From NCBI RefSeq assembly GCF_025398335.1, contig NZ_JAODOO010000002.1, forward strand, positions 1 to 64,000: 64,000 nt of DNA. The letters are read 5' to 3'. Positions 53,835 to 63,290 of the stretch are shown one piece after another; position 1 is the first letter of the stretch, and every line of letters starts with the position of its first letter. The stretch comes from Clostridium sp. CX1. GTDB lineage: Bacteria; Bacillota; Clostridia; Clostridiales; Clostridiaceae. Made by a program: the position numbers and the translations under genes. The notes beneath the pieces were generated by a model. The model saw only the letters and a list, made by a program, of their open reading frames with translations. It was not told where the DNA came from and did no database searches.

Positions 53835-56033
53835 ATGGGAAAAACATTAGTTTTAGCAGAAAAACCTTCTGTAGGTAGAGACTTAGCAAAGGTTTTAAAA
53901 TGTAATACAAAAGGAAATGGATATATAGAGGGAAGTAAATATATCGTAACGTGGGCTTTAGGCCATTTAATTACACTGGCAGACCCAGAAGCATACGATG
54001 AAAAGTATAAAAAATGGAGTATGGACACACTTCCTATGCTTCCAAATAGAATGAAACTTACTGTGATAGGTAAAACCGCAAAGCATTTTAATGATGTTAA
54101 GAAGGTTATGAACAGAAACGATATAGATGAATTAGTTATAGCAACAGATGCTGGAAGAGAAGGAGAGCTTGTAGCTTGTTGGATTATAGAGAAGGTAGGT
54201 TTCAAAAAACCTATAAAACGTTTATGGATTTCTTCTCAAACAGACAAGGCAATTCTAGATGGTTTTAGAAACTTAAAACCTGGAAGGGAATACGAGAATC
54301 TATATCAATCTGCTGTGTGTAGATCAGAGGCTGATTGGATTGTAGGATTAAATGTTACAAGAGCGTTAACCTGTAAATATAATGCTCAACTTTCTGCTGG
54401 AAGAGTACAGACTCCAACTGTTGCTATGATAGTTGAGAGAGAAGAGGAAATAAAGAAGTTTAAGCCAAAGGATTACTTTAATGTTATAGGAACTGCTAAA
54501 GGATTCTCTCTTCAATGGCAGGATAAAAGTGGGAATATAAGAACCTTTGATGAGAGTAAGGCAAAGGAAGTTTCTGTAAAGGTTACTGGTAAGAGTGGTG
54601 AGATTGTAGAGGTAACTGAAAGTGATAAGAAAAAACATGCTCCTAATTTATATGATTTAACAGAACTTCAAAGGGATGCAAATAGAATATTTGGCTATTC
54701 TGCAAAACAAACTCTTTCTATAATGCAGAGATTGTATGAGAATTATAAGATTTTAACCTACCCAAGAACAGATTCAAGATATATTTCCAGTGATATTGTA
54801 GCTACATTACCGGATAGATTAAAGGCTGTATCCGTAGGAAACTATACTAAATTTACTAATGAAATATTAAAAAGTAAGATTAAAGCTCATAAGGGATTTG
54901 TAGATGATAGTAAGATTTCAGATCACCATGCAATTATTCCAACAGAACAGAAGGTTATACTAGCTTATTTAAGCAGTGAGGAAAAAAGTATTTATGATTT
55001 GGTAGTTAAGAGATTTTTAAGCGTTATGCTTCCTCCTTTTGAATATTTACAAACTACTGTTAAAGCAGAAGTAAACGGAGAGACTTTTATAGCTAAAGGA
55101 AAGATAGTTAAATCAAAGGGATGGAAAGCTGTCTATGATAGGGAAAATGACCTTGATAGCAGTGATGATGTAAATGACAATGAGGTAAAAGAGCAACTTC
55201 TGCCTATGGTTAAAAAGGGAGATAGTATATCCTTTACAAAGGTAAGCATAAATAAATCTCAAACAAAGCCACCGGCAAGATTTAATGAAGCAACGCTGCT
55301 ATCTGCAATGGAAAATCCTCAAAAATACGTTCAACTAGACAAAGAAGCTTCCAAAACCCTAGGAGAAACAGGGGGACTTGGTACTGTTGCAACAAGAGCA
55401 GATATAATAGAAAAACTATTTAATTCTTTTTATATAGAAAAAAGGGGCAAAGAAATAGTTCCTACTTCAAAGGGAAAACAGCTTATAGAGCTAGTTCCAT
55501 CAGATTTAAAATCGCCGCTATTAACTGCTAAGTGGGAAAGAGAGTTAGACTTAATTAGTAAAGGGAAATTAAACGGAAATACCTTCGTAAACAATATGAG
55601 AGGTTATGCTACAAAGCTTGTAGAGGATGTAAAAGAAAGTACTGATAAATTTAAACACGATAATCTAAGTGGACAAAAATGTCCTAATTGTGGAAAATAC
55701 ATGCTTGAGGTTAATGGTAAAAATGGAAGAATGCTTGTATGCCAGGACAGAGAATGTGGACACAGAGAAAACCTTGCTAGACTTACTAATGTAAGATGTC
55801 CAGAGTGTCATAAGAAACTTGAATTAAGAGGGCAGGGAGAAGGACAGATTTATGTTTGTACTAACTGTAGCTTTAGAGAAAAACTCTCATCCTTTAAGAA
55901 GAGATTTGAAAAAAATAGTGGTAAAGTAGATAAAAAAGACGTAGCAAAGTATATGAAGAAGATGAAGCAGGAAAGTGAAGCTCCAATGAATTCTGCACTA
56001 GCAGAAGCTTTAGCTAAATTAAAGTTAAAGTAG
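53835..56033 (+). CDS. topB: DNA topoisomerase III (type IA)
   Basis: 732 residues. The toprim domain has LVLAEKPSVGRDLAKVL and ATDAGREGELVACWI; the active-site Tyr309 lies in ILTYPRTDSRYISSD; SDHHAIIPTEQ follows. The C-terminus has two zinc-ribbon repeats (CPNCGKYML with CQDRECGH; CPECHKKL with CTNCSFRE). It relaxes or decatenates negatively supercoiled DNA. Length and lack of mobile-element genes fit a chromosomal topB. ATG start with AAAGGATAT upstream. Confidence 0.95.
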   Translation: MGKTLVLAEKPSVGRDLAKVLKCNTKGNGYIEGSKYIVTWALGHLITLADPEAYDEKYKKWSMDTLPMLPNRMKLTVIGKTAKHFNDVKKVMNRNDIDELVIATDAGREGELVACWIIEKVGFKKPIKRLWISSQTDKAILDGFRNLKPGREYENLYQSAVCRSEADWIVGLNVTRALTCKYNAQLSAGRVQTPTVAMIVEREEEIKKFKPKDYFNVIGTAKGFSLQWQDKSGNIRTFDESKAKEVSVKVTGKSGEIVEVTESDKKKHAPNLYDLTELQRDANRIFGYSAKQTLSIMQRLYENYKILTYPRTDSRYISSDIVATLPDRLKAVSVGNYTKFTNEILKSKIKAHKGFVDDSKISDHHAIIPTEQKVILAYLSSEEKSIYDLVVKRFLSVMLPPFEYLQTTVKAEVNGETFIAKGKIVKSKGWKAVYDRENDLDSSDDVNDNEVKEQLLPMVKKGDSISFTKVSINKSQTKPPARFNEATLLSAMENPQKYVQLDKEASKTLGETGGLGTVATRADIIEKLFNSFYIEKRGKEIVPTSKGKQLIELVPSDLKSPLLTAKWERELDLISKGKLNGNTFVNNMRGYATKLVEDVKESTDKFKHDNLSGQKCPNCGKYMLEVNGKNGRMLVCQDRECGHRENLARLTNVRCPECHKKLELRGQGEGQIYVCTNCSFREKLSSFKKRFEKNSGKVDKKDVAKYMKKMKQESEAPMNSALAEALAKLKLK

Positions 56034-56035
56034 CA

Positions 56036-56080
56036 AAAATAAGGCAAGGTTAAGCATAGTTCTGGACCTTGTCTTATTTT
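56036..56080 (+). terminator. Rho-independent terminator of topB
   Basis: AAAATAAGGCAAGGT pairs with ACCTTGTCTTATTTT (one G-T pair) just after the stop codon. Confidence 0.85.
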
Positions 56081-56558
56081 ATTATTTTAATAAGATATCC
56101 TTATTGTTCCTATGATTTAATTATAGTTTTGAGATATAAAGAAATTATGAAGAACTAATTCTAAAATCGTTATTTATTAATGTAATTTTGAAAAAGTCAT
56201 AAAATTACAGATAAGTGAAGAGTGTAAAATACAAAGAGTAAAATTGGCAAGTTTATTTCTAATATAAATGAGTATAGAAGTATTTTTTACAATTTAGATA
56301 AACAGGTAAAAGAGTTGAAGAAAGTAAAATATTAATGTTATTATGTTGAAAGTTATGTATGACTTTTATTTTAAATATATAGTGTTTTTACTATGATTAC
56401 AAAGGTTTAATGTTAAGAAGTAGAAAATTAATAACTTGAAGAAATTTAATAGCGCAACATCTATTTTTGAAACTAGTAGATGGATTTATTAGTTAAAGAA
56501 ATATATAATGTTGCACATCGGTAACCAGCAAGAATAAGCAAATAAAGAGGTTAATTAT
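56081..56558. other. Long AT-rich intergenic stretch
   Basis: No convincing gene. A 34-codon stretch ending near 56335 (NLDKQVKELKKVKY) has no start or ribosome-binding site and may be a decayed gene end. CATCTA/TAGATG and GCAACAT/ATGTTGC form weak hairpins around 56455-56515, just ahead of the next gene. Confidence 0.5.
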
Positions 56559-57098
56559 ATGATAAATTTTATGGTAAATTACGGGGTTATAGGAATTATA
56601 ATATCTGCCTTAATTGAGCCAATTTTTATGCCCATCCCTATGGAACTAATATTTATTCCAATTGCTGTGGCAAATACAAAGAATGCATTTCTTTATTCTT
56701 TAATTTTAGTATTTTTTTGTGCGATAGGATCTTGTATAGGGTATATATTAGGAAAAAGTATAGGAAGTCATATTCTGAAAAAACTAATATCAGATCAGGC
56801 TTTAAATAAAATTGAAAGAAAATATAATGAGAATGCTTTTCTTACTATTTTGACATCCACATTTACTCCAATCCCGTATGAAGCTTATGTACTCTCTTCT
56901 GGTATATTCAAGGTTAACTTTGTAAGGTTTATTGCAGCAGCAGTTCTAAGTAGAGTAATACGATATGTTCCTCAAGGAATCATTATTAGTTTATATGGAG
57001 CAACCTTAGTAAATGTAATAAAACATTATACTATAATTATTGGATTAATTGTAGCTATAGTAGTATTACTGGTAAGATATGTTTTTAAGAAGGGTTAA
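56559..57098 (+). CDS. DedA/VTT-type membrane protein
   Basis: 179 residues with about five hydrophobic helices. LIEPIFMPIPMELIFIP, GSCIGYILGKSIG and TFTPIPYEAYVLSSG fit the VTT/SNARE-associated (DedA, YqaA) family: the repeated Pro-Ile-Pro re-entrant motifs and the Gly-rich GYILGKSIG are diagnostic. Members flip lipids such as undecaprenyl phosphate or support proton-motive balance. The exact substrate is not readable. ATG start after AAGAGG. Confidence 0.85.
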   Translation: MINFMVNYGVIGIIISALIEPIFMPIPMELIFIPIAVANTKNAFLYSLILVFFCAIGSCIGYILGKSIGSHILKKLISDQALNKIERKYNENAFLTILTSTFTPIPYEAYVLSSGIFKVNFVRFIAAAVLSRVIRYVPQGIIISLYGATLVNVIKHYTIIIGLIVAIVVLLVRYVFKKG

Positions 57099-57142
57099 AT
57101 GAAAAAATACTTAAAAATTTACTATTTTATTCTTAAAAAGTA

Positions 57143-57171
57143 TTGACCTATTTTAAAAATGCTGATATAAT
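57143..57171 (+). promoter_or_regulatory. Promoter of tRNA-Ser
   Basis: TTGACC (57143-57148), 17 bases, TATAAT (57166-57171): a near-consensus promoter with an expected start about 14 bases before the tRNA. Confidence 0.85.
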
Positions 57172-57191
57172 AACTAATGTCGAAGGGACAT

Positions 57192-57282
57192 GGAAAGATG
57201 GTCGAGTTGGTTTAAGGCACCGGTCTTGAAAACCGGCGTACGGGTGACCGTACCGTGGGTTCGAATCCCACTCTTTCCGCCA
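57192..57282 (+). tRNA. tRNA-Ser(UGA)
   Basis: Acceptor GGAAAGA pairs with TCTTTCC, with discriminator G and an encoded CCA at 57280-57282. The anticodon stem CCGGT...ACCGG carries TGA in the loop CTTGAAA. The long variable arm (GTACGGGTGACCGTAC) and TTCGAATC T-loop are typical of tRNA-Ser. It reads UCA and related Ser codons. It has its own promoter and terminator. Confidence 0.97.
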
Positions 57283-57313
57283 AAACATCTAGTGATTTGC
57301 TAGATGTTTTTTT
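57283..57313 (+). terminator. Terminator of tRNA-Ser
   Basis: AAACATCTAG pairs with CTAGATGTTT across seven bases, followed by a run of T. Confidence 0.9.
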
Positions 57314-57503
57314 ATTTAGTTATATGTGAATAGGTAAGGTAGGTATTCTATTAAAAGTACCTACCTTTTTTTATTATATAAACATAATAAAAAATAAAAG
57401 GTAACCAAAAGTATACTAGAACACTTAAAAGTGTATATTGATAACTTATAATAAGCAGTCTATGATATAATTAAGAAAATATTAGAAGTATGGGGTGTGA
57501 AAA

Positions 57504-58076
57504 ATGATTAGAGATCTAGTTTTAAAGAACAGAACCTACAGAACCTTTTACCAGAATGAAAAAATAACTATGAATACTTTAAAAGAGCTTATAGACTTAG
57601 CTAGAGTAACTTCTTCTGGGATGAATATGCAATCCTTAAAATATGTATTATCTAACAGTGAAGATAAAAATGAGAAGATATTTAATACTCTTAAATGGGC
57701 AGGCTATTTAAAAGATTGGGATGGTCCAACAGAAGGAGAGAAACCATCAGCATACATAGTGATGCTTCAAGATTTAACCTTAAGTAAAAATAGTCTTTGG
57801 GATTCTGGATTAGCTGCACAAAGTATTCTTCTTGGTGCTGTAGAAAAAGGCTTTGGTGGTTGTATGTTTGGAAATGTAGATAGAAAAACCTTAGCTGAAG
57901 AGCTGCAATTAGGAGAGGAATACTCAATAATTATGGTTATAGCTTTAGGAAAGCCAAAGGAAGTTGTTAAATTAGAGCCTCTTAGTCAATCGGGAGACAT
58001 AAAATACTATAGGGATGAAGATGGAGTTCACCATGTTCCGAAGAGAGCTTTAGAAGATCTAATACTAGATAAATAA
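57504..58076 (+). CDS. Nitroreductase-family flavoprotein
   Basis: 190 residues. NRTYRTFYQNEKI carries the FMN-binding Arg pair, LARVTSSGMNMQSLKYVLS the second FMN contact, and AAQSILLGAVEKGFGGCMFG the C-terminal half typical of the family. These enzymes use FMN and NAD(P)H to reduce nitro groups, quinones or other small substrates. The closing stretch (GDIKYYRDEDGVHHVPKR) is common in clostridial members. ATG start after ATGGGGTG. Monocistronic. Confidence 0.9.
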   Translation: MIRDLVLKNRTYRTFYQNEKITMNTLKELIDLARVTSSGMNMQSLKYVLSNSEDKNEKIFNTLKWAGYLKDWDGPTEGEKPSAYIVMLQDLTLSKNSLWDSGLAAQSILLGAVEKGFGGCMFGNVDRKTLAEELQLGEEYSIIMVIALGKPKEVVKLEPLSQSGDIKYYRDEDGVHHVPKRALEDLILDK

Positions 58077-58102
58077 AAGATAAAATTTTTTTAATTAGGA
58101 AA

Positions 58103-58150
58103 ATCCCCTTAATAGATATTTAGAATAACTTGTATATCTATTAGGGGGAT
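58103..58150. terminator. Bidirectional terminator
   Basis: ATCCCCTTAATAGATA pairs with TATCTATTAGGGGGAT across 16 bases, between convergent genes; AAAATTTT and T-rich flanks on both strands. Confidence 0.8.
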
Positions 58151-58172
58151 AAAATTTTCCCAGCTAGAGAAA

Positions 58173-59726
58173 TTACTTTATCAGTTCTTTAATTTTCAAT
58201 AGGCTTTGATTTAAGCCTTTAATAGCAAGTTCACCCTTTTGTAGGTTCTTAAGATCACCTGAGATAGTCTTGTTTATCGTATCTAACTCATTAATTTTCT
58301 GATTTATTTTAGCTGAATCTGAGTTACTGAAACCATCCTTAAGTGAAGAAAATAAGTCTATGTATGAATTAAAATAACTTATTAGTTTCTCTACAGCTTT
58401 TAGTTCTTCTTCTATGCCGCTTATATAGCTAGTTTTAAGGATTTCTAAAGTACTAGGAGGCTTTAGATTAGAAACCTCAGTTTTAAGAACAATTAGCTCT
58501 TCCTTATACTTTTCAAGTATAGTCTTGCCATCCCCATATATTTGTGTAAGGCTGCTAAGGGAGTCAGATATTTCTGAAGCAGTAGTCAGTTCTGAAATAT
58601 TTTTTACAGAGTTGACCTTTGCAAAAGTTTCATCTATATAATTAGAGGTAGTTGTACATTTCTTTATGAAACTTTCACAATACTCAGATAAACTATTTAA
58701 GTATTTCTTTTCATCTTCTTTAATGTTATCCGCTCCTTTTAAGACATATTCAACGGATAGGTCAATAGAAGCTAACCCTCCTAATAGAATTAAGTTTTTG
58801 TAATTTTTACTTTCTATAAAGCTTTTTTGGTTGGATATATTCTGACCATCTGTAAGAATAATCGGTGCATTTAATTTTGCAGCTAAAGCACTACCAGATA
58901 ACGCATCAGGAAAATTTGAGCCATTTGCAATTATTGCAGTATCAGTTTCTAAATTAAAATAATTAGATATACTTAGTGAAGTGTCATACCTATCATTACC
59001 AGAGATTCTTACTAATTCACTGTCATTTAAGGTTGGCACAAGTTTTCTTAGTTCATCTACTACTGAGTCTTTAATAGAACCTTGTCCACCTATCAGGTAA
59101 ATCTGCTCAGGTTGTAAATTAGAGATAATATCCTTTGCTCCATCTGGCAGGTGGGCGGAATCTGTCATCAATATTGGATACTGCTTTGAGGCTGCAACAC
59201 TGGATATACTAATAGCATCCGCAAAGCCATATCCATTTGCAATGACAACAGGAGTTCCCTTTTTAACATCTATAAAATCAACTATAATTTTATTTGTTTC
59301 AAATCTATTTCCTCCACCTAACCGCACTACATTACTATATCCAAGATTTTTAAAATGACCTATAAATTCATCACTTATAGACGCTTGTCCGCCTAATAAA
59401 TAAATAGTTCCATTTTTATTTAAATGACTTTTTATGTATTCTGTGGAATCATAGCTTTCCGCTACTGTGTTTCCTAAAAGTAATATAGGGCCATTAAATT
59501 TTTTTGAAAGTAAACTACCAGAAAGTGCGTCAGGAAAGTCTTTTCCACTGGCTAGAATAACGGCATTATGTAAGCTATTACCAAAATTAGTTGATATATT
59601 AACTGAGGTCTTGTATCTATCCTGTCCAAAAATTCTCTTAACATTGTAGAAGTTTTTTGCACTTACTGTATTTGAAATGCTAATTACTAGAATAGATGCT
59701 GCAATTAAACTTAATATCTTTTTCAA
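58173..59726 (-). CDS. Surface protein with three CWB2 cell-wall-binding repeats
   Basis: 517 residues starting at TTG 59726 after AAAGGAG; the frame extends further but only this start gives a clean signal peptide (MKKILSLIAASILVISISNT, cleaved near SAKN). Three cell-wall-binding-2 repeats fill about residues 30-320: each has the pattern RIFGQDRYKTSVNIS, ASGKDFPDALSGS, LLGGQASI. CWB2 repeats hold clostridial surface proteins to anionic wall polymer PSII-like glycans. The C-terminal 190 residues are helical and of no known function (SEYCESFIKKCTTTSNYI). Divergent from the ThiF-like gene. Confidence 0.92.
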   Translation of the reverse strand: MKKILSLIAASILVISISNTVSAKNFYNVKRIFGQDRYKTSVNISTNFGNSLHNAVILASGKDFPDALSGSLLSKKFNGPILLLGNTVAESYDSTEYIKSHLNKNGTIYLLGGQASISDEFIGHFKNLGYSNVVRLGGGNRFETNKIIVDFIDVKKGTPVVIANGYGFADAISISSVAASKQYPILMTDSAHLPDGAKDIISNLQPEQIYLIGGQGSIKDSVVDELRKLVPTLNDSELVRISGNDRYDTSLSISNYFNLETDTAIIANGSNFPDALSGSALAAKLNAPIILTDGQNISNQKSFIESKNYKNLILLGGLASIDLSVEYVLKGADNIKEDEKKYLNSLSEYCESFIKKCTTTSNYIDETFAKVNSVKNISELTTASEISDSLSSLTQIYGDGKTILEKYKEELIVLKTEVSNLKPPSTLEILKTSYISGIEEELKAVEKLISYFNSYIDLFSSLKDGFSNSDSAKINQKINELDTINKTISGDLKNLQKGELAIKGLNQSLLKIKELIK

Positions 59727-59933
59727 AGTATACACAACTCCTTTACTGTATAATATTAAGATTTTACCACAAAAATACAAAAAATAGTATAGCCTATTTA
59801 ATATTTTGGATATATAGGTAGTTAATATAAACATATTAATATATTTATAAAGAACACTGCAAAATAAATATATGTTTAAAAGTACTTTATGGTATAATTT
59901 ACCTAACAATGTTTGTTTAAGGGGGTTGGCAAT

Positions 59934-60611
59934 ATGAGTAGATATGAAAGAAATATGAAAATGCTTTCTAAGGAGGAAAACTCTAAACTAAAAAGTTTTA
60001 AGGTCTGCGTTATAGGTTGTGGAGGACTAGGAGGATACATAATTGAAATGTTAGGCAGATTAGGAATTGGCCGCATAACTGCAGTAGATGGAGATGTATT
60101 TGATGAAAGTAATCTAAACAGACAACTTTTATCAAATTGTAACAATTTGGGGAAAAGCAAAGCAATGGAAGCAAAAGAAAGAATGAAACTAGTAAATCCT
60201 GAGATAGAGGTACAGACTATAACTGATAGGATAACAGAAGAAAATATATTAAGTGTATTTTCAGATCAGGATGTAATAATAGATGCAGTGGATAATATTA
60301 AGACTAGATTTTTGATAAAAGATGCTGCAGGAAAGCTAAATAAGCCAATGGTACATGGTGCAATAGCTGGTTGGTATGGACAAGTCTCAACTATATTTCC
60401 TGGAGAAAAAACCTTAGAGAAAATTTATCCTAGAAAGGTGGAGAAGGGCATTGAGAAAGAACTTGGAAATCCATCTTTTACTCCAGCATTAGTTGCATCC
60501 ATAGAAGTAAGCGAAGTATTAAAAATATTGCTTGGAAGAGGAGAACTACTTAGAAATAAAGTACTGCGTATTGATTTATATGATCAAGTTTATATGACAT
60601 TAGATATGTAA
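59934..60611 (+). CDS. ThiF/MoeB/HesA-family adenylyltransferase-like protein
   Basis: 225 residues. The E1-like Rossmann ATP site (VIGCGGLGGYIIEMLGRLGI, about 26-45), the Asp in AVDGDVFDESNLNRQLL and the Arg in NLNRQ are all present; IIDAVDNIKTRFLI follows. These enzymes adenylate a C-terminal Gly-Gly of a sulfur-carrier protein. The zinc CxxC pairs of MoeB are absent, so it is nearer short ThiF/HesA forms; no partner carrier gene is adjacent. A TTG at 59913 is in frame, but AAGGGGG is placed for the ATG at 59934. Confidence 0.87.
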   Translation: MSRYERNMKMLSKEENSKLKSFKVCVIGCGGLGGYIIEMLGRLGIGRITAVDGDVFDESNLNRQLLSNCNNLGKSKAMEAKERMKLVNPEIEVQTITDRITEENILSVFSDQDVIIDAVDNIKTRFLIKDAAGKLNKPMVHGAIAGWYGQVSTIFPGEKTLEKIYPRKVEKGIEKELGNPSFTPALVASIEVSEVLKILLGRGELLRNKVLRIDLYDQVYMTLDM

Positions 60612-60660
60612 AGATATAAAATCAGTATACTTTATTTAATATTTTTCATGTTAAAAAATG

Positions 60661-60704
60661 GAGCTTATAAAAATAAAGTTTAAGCAAGTTATTTTTATAA
60701 GCTC
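60661..60704 (+). terminator. 15-bp hairpin after the ThiF-like gene
   Basis: GAGCTTATAAAAATA pairs perfectly with TATTTTTATAAGCTC. No T-run follows, so termination is uncertain. Confidence 0.55.
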
Positions 60705-60745
60705 TAACGTTATCTATAAAGTTAAACTAAGAATAAACTGGAAGT

Positions 60746-60770
60746 TTAGAGCAGGTAGTCATCGGATAAA
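60746..60770. repeat. 25-base partial copy of the sodC-leader element
   Basis: Matches 6042-6066 at 24 of 25 positions in the same orientation (core GGTAGTCATCGGATAAA is identical). It covers the last codons and stop of the DUF2156 gene. The rest of the 170-base element is absent here. Confidence 0.7.
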
Positions 60771-61732
60771 TTCACACAATATTTTTCTTCTAATCTAATA
60801 GGATAATAGGATTTTTTTGCCTTTCTTAATCCCTCTATACCTAAGTCCTGCTCTCTATTAATAAATTTCACATCAGTAAAATACTTTTCTACAAAGGTCT
60901 TATTTATAAAAGAATAAATTCCCCTTATATCGGATCGTCCTTTCTCTATATGAATTATAGCCATGTCTTTGTTTACAGATTCTCCTATTGTAAAGGCAGA
61001 TATGACATCATCTACATAAATAGCAATTCCCTTTAGATTAAGGACATCCATATTTTTTATCAGTTCTTTTATACCTTTTAGTTCATAGGATAAATATTCA
61101 TCACCATTATATTTTTCCTCATGCCAGATTTCTGCAGCCCTTATGCAATCTTCTCTTACAGATTCTTCAGAAAGGTCTTTAACAGAATAATCATAGGTTT
61201 TAGTAAAATAATTATAGTGATTTTTCTTACTGTGTAGTTTTTTACCGGATAAAGTTGCTAATTTTGAACTATCATATATATAGTCAAAATTATCTATATC
61301 ATCTTCTACTTCTATATCATCACCATAAATATCTTTTAATTCCTTTAAAAATGATTTTTCTACATCTTTAAAGAGGTATTTCATCTTATTCTTTAATCTG
61401 TACTCTTTCAGTATTTCAATTACTTTTTTAAGATTTTCATTATTGTATCCCATAGGCTGCATAAAATGATAGTTTCCTTTGAAATCTTTCTTTTTAATAA
61501 TTAGTACTCCGTTATAAATTGTATATGTTATATCACAGCCTTTTCTCCAAATAAGAAGATTAGCAAAGGAATATTCGCAGGTATTAAAATTATATTCGTT
61601 TAAATATCTATCAAAAATCCATTTATCATCAATAGTAAGGGGACTAAAGCAGAGTTCTTCATGATTCTCTTCTTCTTGTAGTTCATTATATTCTATTCTG
61701 TCACAGACACCAATAGTATTCAATGTTAGCAT
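60746..61732 (-). CDS. DUF2156 (phosphatidylglycerol lysyltransferase C-terminal-like) protein
   Basis: 328 residues. The GNAT-like domain is read from LTIDDKWIFDRYLNEYNFNT, CEYSFANLLIWRKG, LHSKKNHYNYFTKTYDY and AIIHIEKGRSDIRGIYSFIN, the pattern of DUF2156 proteins related to the catalytic half of MprF (aminoacyl transfer to lipid). There is no membrane part, so it is a soluble form of unknown role. The last six codons and the stop (SDDYLL) coincide with the 25-base repeat shared with the sodC leader, so the original C-terminus may have been replaced. ATG start. Confidence 0.82.
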   Translation of the reverse strand: MLTLNTIGVCDRIEYNELQEEENHEELCFSPLTIDDKWIFDRYLNEYNFNTCEYSFANLLIWRKGCDITYTIYNGVLIIKKKDFKGNYHFMQPMGYNNENLKKVIEILKEYRLKNKMKYLFKDVEKSFLKELKDIYGDDIEVEDDIDNFDYIYDSSKLATLSGKKLHSKKNHYNYFTKTYDYSVKDLSEESVREDCIRAAEIWHEEKYNGDEYLSYELKGIKELIKNMDVLNLKGIAIYVDDVISAFTIGESVNKDMAIIHIEKGRSDIRGIYSFINKTFVEKYFTDVKFINREQDLGIEGLRKAKKSYYPIRLEEKYCVNLSDDYLL

Positions 61733-61943
61733 AAATACACTCCCTGTCTTTTTATTTACAAAATTTGCTTATATTACTCTTTAATTATATAACTATGTGT
61801 ATATATTAGTGAAGTATGCACTTTTATGTTTTATGGTATAAAAAAGATACTACTATATATATTAATACTTAGAGTATATTTTGCAAACATCAATATACAT
61901 AAGTATAGTAAGTAAAACTAAGAAATAAGGACATGAAAAGGTT

Positions 61944-62498
61944 TTATATATTAATTTCTTCCCATTCTGGTCTTAAAATGCTGTATAAATACATATCATG
62001 CCTTTTTCCGTCTCTATGTATAAATTCTCTGTAAGTCCCTTCTTTCTTAAAGCCTAGATTTTCATACAATTTCAATGCTGGTTTATTATAGGATAATACA
62101 TTAAGGCCAATTCTGTGTAAATTTAATTCTTGAAAACCAAATTCCATTGTAAGTGCCAGGGCTTCCTTTCCTATTCCCTTACCTCTATAGGTATTATCGC
62201 CTATACCTATATATATTACTGCAGTACCGTTGTTCCATAGTATATTTTCAAAACCAGTTACGCCTACAAATTTATCCTCCTCAATAGTCCTTATTGCAAA
62301 GATGTATCTATCATTTGAATTTTTTATTTCCTTTAACATTTCATTAAGTTCACTTTCACACTTAGGAATTGCCGGAATCATATCATAAAGTCTTAAAAAG
62401 TTAATATCGTTATACCATGACTCAAAAATAGCTAAGTCACTTTCCTTTAAAGAAGTTAGTCGTACATTACTGCCTTTTAGTAAATTATTTATTAGCAT
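61944..62498 (-). CDS. GNAT acetyltransferase (RimJ/RimL-like)
   Basis: 184 residues. The acetyl-CoA loop (YIGIGDNTYRGKGIGKEALAL, split across two strands), NLHRIGLNVLSYNKPALKLY and ENLGFKKEGTYREF are the RimJ/RimL-type order for N-acetyltransferases that act on ribosomal proteins or small amines. Substrate unknown. ATG start after AAAGGTG. Monocistronic. Confidence 0.9.
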   Translation of the reverse strand: MLINNLLKGSNVRLTSLKESDLAIFESWYNDINFLRLYDMIPAIPKCESELNEMLKEIKNSNDRYIFAIRTIEEDKFVGVTGFENILWNNGTAVIYIGIGDNTYRGKGIGKEALALTMEFGFQELNLHRIGLNVLSYNKPALKLYENLGFKKEGTYREFIHRDGKRHDMYLYSILRPEWEEINI

Positions 62499-62635
62499 TT
62501 TATCACCTTTCCGTTATTTAAGTAGACTTTATTTAAGTCAAGGTTTATTATAACTTATCATAATATGTGTATACAACATTATAGTTTTTTAACTGATAGT
62601 TGAAAAAAATGTCTTATATAGATTTTATGCATTTA

Positions 62636-63094
62636 CTACTGGCATACATCTACCCATTGAGCACTAGTAATACTTTGCATATCTGAGGGAGTAATTTTAA
62701 GTGCTGCATTTATGGCACCAGCAGCAGGGTAAACATATTCGAAGTTCTGGAGGGATATATCTAAATAAATGTCCAGAGGATTTTTCAAACCAAAGGGACA
62801 TACTCCGCCTACGGGGTGACCGGTGATTTCCTCTACCTCACTAAGGTCTAACATTTTGGCCTTAGTATTAAATGCTTCTTTATATTTCTTATTATTAATT
62901 TTAGCATCTCCACGAACTACAATAAGTATATCCTTTTCCTTTAATCGGAAAGCCAACGTTTTAGCAATTAATTTAGGCTCTACTCCTATTGCACTTGCTG
63001 CCTGATCCACAGTTGCACTGACATCATCTAGTTCAAAAACAGGGTCCTGATGAGTTCTTTCAATAAAGTAGTTTCTTACACTTTCTATGCTCAT
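62636..63094 (-). CDS. YbaK/EbsC-family aminoacyl-tRNA deacylase-like protein
   Basis: 152 residues. The fold is read from SVRNYFIERTHQDPVFELDD, AASAIGVEPKLIAKTLAF, with the catalytic Lys region, VVRGDAKINNKKY, and GHPVGGVCPFGLKNPLDIYL (the conserved GGV-P-FG loop). Relatives hydrolyse mischarged tRNA, mainly Cys- or Ala-tRNA(Pro). The frame begins earlier at 63118, but AGAGG is spaced for the ATG at 63094 (MSIESVRNYF). Monocistronic. Confidence 0.9.
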   Translation of the reverse strand: MSIESVRNYFIERTHQDPVFELDDVSATVDQAASAIGVEPKLIAKTLAFRLKEKDILIVVRGDAKINNKKYKEAFNTKAKMLDLSEVEEITGHPVGGVCPFGLKNPLDIYLDISLQNFEYVYPAAGAINAALKITPSDMQSITSAQWVDVCQ

Positions 63095-63290
63095 TATATT
63101 ACCTCTTTTCACAAACAATTATTATTTATTAGTTTATTTTATAAAACAGCCCTTTGTCAAGTGTTAGGCAATATGGATTAAAATGTATTTTTACATAATC
63201 ATTTAATGAAAGTTATCTTTCTTAGGAATTTAAAAAGCTTATCTATAATAAGATAATACTAATGTAAATATAAGTTCAAGGAGATAAAAA

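Noticed and set aside
56205-56335. Possible small gene in the spacer after topB
   Set aside because: No start codon or ribosome-binding site and only 34 open codons.
59727-59909. Extended N-terminus of the CWB2 protein
   Set aside because: It would bury the signal peptide 60 residues in; AAAGGAG lies before the TTG at 59726.
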